Below, one piece after another: positions 6,861-9,898 of a stretch of 9,898 nucleotides of DNA (the stretch's first letter is position 1; each line of letters starts with the position of its first letter). The stretch is from Bacillota bacterium (GTDB taxonomy: Bacteria > Bacillota > Clostridia > Lachnospirales > Cellulosilyticaceae), in NCBI GenBank assembly GCA_023457875.1, contig JAEXBC010000112.1, forward strand, positions 1 through 9,898. Reading direction: 5' to 3'. The notes beneath the pieces were generated by a model. The model was not told the origin of the DNA. It saw nothing but the letters and a program-made list of their open reading frames with translations, and did not search any database. The position numbers and the translations under genes were made by a program.

Positions 6861-9800
6861 CTACGCCGCCGGATAAGTAGTATATACAAACTCATAAATC
6901 TTTCGGCGATATTCATTTAATAATCTATCATCGTAACTAGCAGGTAGTTCACTCCATAGGGTATCTCTGATAAGTATCTCGACTGCTGCCTTAGTCTCTT
7001 CCTTTTCTGTCCAATGATCCAATTCACTGATTTTATCCTTGATTCGTTCCAACAATACCTTGGCAAGCTTCTTAACCTTTTTAATCTCTGCCGGAGTAAG
7101 CGAGTCCTTAAAAAGCAAATCGTACATAGCCAATTCTTCGTCATTGCTAAATCCTTCCCGCACGTATCTTTTTTCCTCATCATCCAGATCATTCACGAAG
7201 TTAGTTAAGTCAATAAATGTTTTCTCTATGGCAGCTTTGTCCTGTTCAGCATTATATTCCTCAATAATTTTCTGATATCGTTCATAATAGTTAATACGTG
7301 ATGGGTTGCGCTTCATCATATTATCCAACCTGTCATTGATAAGCTCCTGTAAATCTTTCATAAGAAGATTCTTGTTCTTAACACGTGCAAATTCCTGCTG
7401 CAATCGTTCGAAATCAATATGGCTGATATCAAAGCGGCGACTTTCAACTAAGTATCCACTACCATCTTCGTTTACATGCTCTGGTAGCTTAACAACTTTG
7501 ATATATTCACTAACTATATTGTGCAGCTGAATCATTAAATCTGTATTATCCGAATGCTTCCTTTTTTCCTGCATCTGGTCATAAACTGCACTGATAGCAT
7601 TTTTATAAGCTCGGTACTGATCTGTGACTTCTTGTTTTTCGACATACTTAAACAGTTTGAATAATTCCCTAGCCATAACTTCAAAACGTTTCTTCACTTC
7701 CTCTGAGACGCACATGGCATTGGCTCCCTCTTGAACCAAGGCCAACTTGTCAAAGTCAACTGCCTGAACGAGATCTGACAAGCTAAAACCATGCTGTTTC
7801 ATGTATGCGATGATATCATTGGTTAATGCAATGATACGAGCAATCAACTCTGCTTTATCAGGAGCAGGATCAGATCCATCAGTACCGCCTTTAGTTTTTG
7901 TATAATCAGCCAAAGCCTTCCTCAGTGCTTTAACAACACCAACATAATCAACAATTAGGCCATTGCTTTTTCCCTCATAAACACGATTCGCTCGTGCTAT
8001 GGTTTGCATTAAGGTATGTGCCTTTAATGGCTTATCCAAATAGATTGTAGAAAGGCATTTCACATCAAACCCTGTCAACCACATAGCGCAAACAAATACG
8101 ATCCGAAATGGATTATCAGGATCCTTAAATTCCTTGTCCATTTCTCGTTTTTCCATTTTGCTGCGATGGGGTTTAATATCCAGTCCCCATTTTTCAAAAG
8201 TAGCTACTTCATTTTGTTCCTGACTGATAATAACCGCCATTTCTGTGTTTTTCATCCACTCTAGCCTACGGCTGATTTCCATGTATTCCTGCTGTGTGGC
8301 TCCAGATAGCGAAGATTCAATTTCTTTTATTTTTAGCTCCCAATATTTCTGAGCTAAATTAAACATTCGAACTGCAGTTACTTTATTGATACAAACAAAC
8401 ATGGCTTTACCCGTTGTCCACAACTCAGAGTAATGCTCTACAAAATCCTTTGCAATGGTATCCAAACGTTTTTCACTGGTAAGGACATGTATGTCCTTAG
8501 CTAGTTCCTGTTCTAGTTTAGCCTGCTGATTAACATCCAGATCAGCCTGTTCTATTGCATCTAGTAGTTCATCATTAATTTCAGGATTGTCTATTTCCAG
8601 TAGATCGGCTCTATTCTCATAATAAAGAGGAACCGTCGCTCCATCATCTACAGCACGCTTGAAATCATAAATGGAAACATAGCCGCCAAATGTTCTTTCG
8701 GTAATATTGTCATAAGCGAACAGCGGTGTACCTGTAAATCCAATACGGGAAGCTGTAGGAAGCAATGTACACATATTATCAGCAAATATACCATTCTGTG
8801 TACGATGGGCTTCATCTGATAAGACAATGATGTCATGGTTGGGAATAATTGGTGGTTCATCTGGTTTATTAAACTTATGTATCAATGTAAAGATAAAGCT
8901 TGGATTTCCTTTTAATTTCTGAATTAAATCTTCACCACTAGTAGCAATAAACTGTTTTGCTTTAGTGGTACCAAGTAAGCCACAAGCTTCAAAGGTATCA
9001 CTAATTTGCTTATTCAACTCTTCTCGATCTGTCAGAATAACAAAGGTTGGGGAGCCTGCAAATTTTCGACGGATTTTCTGTGCAAGAAATACCATGGAAT
9101 AACTTTTTCCACTACCCTGAGTATGCCAGAAAACACCCAGCTTACCATTGTTCAGTTTTCGATTCTTATAAGATTCAACAGCTTCGTTAACACCAAGGAA
9201 CTGATGGTTTCTTGCCATGATTTTTGCCGTTGTACCACCAGAAGTATCAAAAAGTATAAAGTTTTCAAATAAATCCATAAAGTTTTTCTTATTACAAATA
9301 CCTCTCAGCATGGTTGCCAGCTCCACAGAGCCGCTATCATCTTCATGTAGACGTTTCCAATCATTAAAAAATTCGTATTTACTACCCAAAGTACCTACTT
9401 TGGATTCCAAGCCATTGGACAACATAACAAAGGCATTGAAATGAAATAGCTGGGGAATGGTATCTAAATAGTCAGTGTAATTGCAGGTGTAGGCATCCTG
9501 TACATCTACATTTTGCTTTTTCAACTCTATAAAAAGCAGTGGAATGCCATTCACAAAGCCAACAATATCGGTTCTGCGACGATATAAATCACCGTGAATC
9601 TTCATCTCCTTTACAGCAAGAAAATGGTTCTTTTCAGGATCAGAGAAATTAAACACCCGGACCAACCTATCCTCCTGATCGCCGTTAGCTTTCTTAACTT
9701 TTATAGGAATGCCATCTCGAAGCATCCCATATTTTTCGCGATTAATCTGCATTAAGCTACTAGAGGATGTATAAGCAAGAAGTGTTTTAATAGCAGAATC

Positions 9801-9898
9801 ACAATATTCTTCAGTTAGCCAGTCGTTATTTTCAAACAGTGCCTTACGAACGTATCTGGTAAAAACAATTTCTTTATAACTTTTACGCCCGAAGGTAC
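6861..9898 (-). CDS. hsdR: Type I restriction enzyme R subunit HsdR (5' end outside window)
   Basis: Motor and nuclease subunit of a type I restriction-modification complex. It translocates DNA using ATP and cuts unmodified DNA away from the recognition site. Numbering from an internal ATG at 9752, the nuclease motif is D62, E76, K78 (TDIVGF...FIELKK). Helicase motifs follow: Walker A TQGSGKS (211-217), DEAH (313-316), TGTP (340-343) and QTIARANRV (583-591). A long helical C-terminal region ends at 963. The ATG at 9752 is not the true start: the frame is open to the window edge and its 48 extra codons read TFGRKSYKEIVF and RYVRKALFENNDW, typical HsdR N-terminal sequence. The visible part (about 1011 residues) is close to full HsdR length. 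hsdM and hsdS should lie upstream, beyond 9898. No frameshift or missing motif is seen. Confidence 0.95.
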   Translation of the reverse strand, partial: TFGRKSYKEIVFTRYVRKALFENNDWLTEEYCDSAIKTLLAYTSSSSLMQINREKYGMLRDGIPIKVKKANGDQEDRLVRVFNFSDPEKNHFLAVKEMKIHGDLYRRRTDIVGFVNGIPLLFIELKKQNVDVQDAYTCNYTDYLDTIPQLFHFNAFVMLSNGLESKVGTLGSKYEFFNDWKRLHEDDSGSVELATMLRGICNKKNFMDLFENFILFDTSGGTTAKIMARNHQFLGVNEAVESYKNRKLNNGKLGVFWHTQGSGKSYSMVFLAQKIRRKFAGSPTFVILTDREELNKQISDTFEACGLLGTTKAKQFIATSGEDLIQKLKGNPSFIFTLIHKFNKPDEPPIIPNHDIIVLSDEAHRTQNGIFADNMCTLLPTASRIGFTGTPLFAYDNITERTFGGYVSIYDFKRAVDDGATVPLYYENRADLLEIDNPEINDELLDAIEQADLDVNQQAKLEQELAKDIHVLTSEKRLDTIAKDFVEHYSELWTTGKAMFVCINKVTAVRMFNLAQKYWELKIKEIESSLSGATQQEYMEISRRLEWMKNTEMAVIISQEQNEVATFEKWGLDIKPHRSKMEKREMDKEFKDPDNPFRIVFVCAMWLTGFDVKCLSTIYLDKPLKAHTLMQTIARANRVYEGKSNGLIVDYVGVVKALRKALADYTKTKGGTDGSDPAPDKAELIARIIALTNDIIAYMKQHGFSLSDLVQAVDFDKLALVQEGANAMCVSEEVKKRFEVMARELFKLFKYVEKQEVTDQYRAYKNAISAVYDQMQEKRKHSDNTDLMIQLHNIVSEYIKVVKLPEHVNEDGSGYLVESRRFDISHIDFERLQQEFARVKNKNLLMKDLQELINDRLDNMMKRNPSRINYYERYQKIIEEYNAEQDKAAIEKTFIDLTNFVNDLDDEEKRYVREGFSNDEELAMYDLLFKDSLTPAEIKKVKKLAKVLLERIKDKISELDHWTEKEETKAAVEILIRDTLWSELPASYDDRLLNEYRRKIYEFVYTTYPAA

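Noticed and set aside
9752..9752. ATG at 9752 as the start of hsdR.
   Set aside because: The frame continues upstream to the window edge with typical HsdR N-terminal sequence, so this is an internal methionine.
1..9898. CRISPR arrays, tRNA, rRNA and riboswitches.
   Set aside because: No regularly spaced direct repeats, tRNA cloverleaf or conserved RNA element was seen on either strand; nearly all of the window is coding.

Overview
The window looks like low-to-moderate-GC Firmicutes DNA, probably a Clostridia relative. Strong AGGAGG-type ribosome binding sites, AT-rich spacers and the protein families point that way; species cannot be read from the sequence. Every gene I can support lies on the minus strand, so the biological reading order runs from high to low coordinates.

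Region 1 (about 4735-9898) is the downstream end of a type I restriction-modification operon. It holds most of hsdR, which runs off the right edge, then an HNH endonuclease with the architecture of a modified-DNA or accessory restriction enzyme, then a 361-residue protein I cannot name. Gene spacing is short (about 40 and 60 bases), all three genes are codirectional, and the set ends at a strong hairpin terminator (4686-4712). The natural reading is one defence transcript. hsdM and hsdS are expected beyond the right edge but are not visible.

Region 2 (roughly 2296-4682) is an IS21-family insertion sequence with an intact istA transposase and an overlapping istB ATPase helper. A short open frame with its own Shine-Dalgarno, encoding a possible 10-residue leader peptide, precedes istA. 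I could not find matching terminal inverted repeats, so the outer boundaries are approximate.

Region 3 (about 2184-2428) is non-coding. It contains two perfect inverted repeats and a GC-rich stretch that differs in character from the AT-rich IS flank. From memory it resembles the non-coding DNA near terminase/cos regions of Firmicutes phages, but this is unverified.

Region 4 (33-2225) is a large fibronectin type III repeat protein with a small repeated helical C-terminal domain, typical of phage tail or adhesion proteins. Its 5' end is missing: the frame opens inside a coherent protein sequence with only a poorly supported GTG start. No other half of the gene is visible on the far side of the IS. 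The window therefore joins a prophage-like fragment, an IS21 element and a restriction-modification locus, which suggests a rearranged accessory region rather than a simple insertion.
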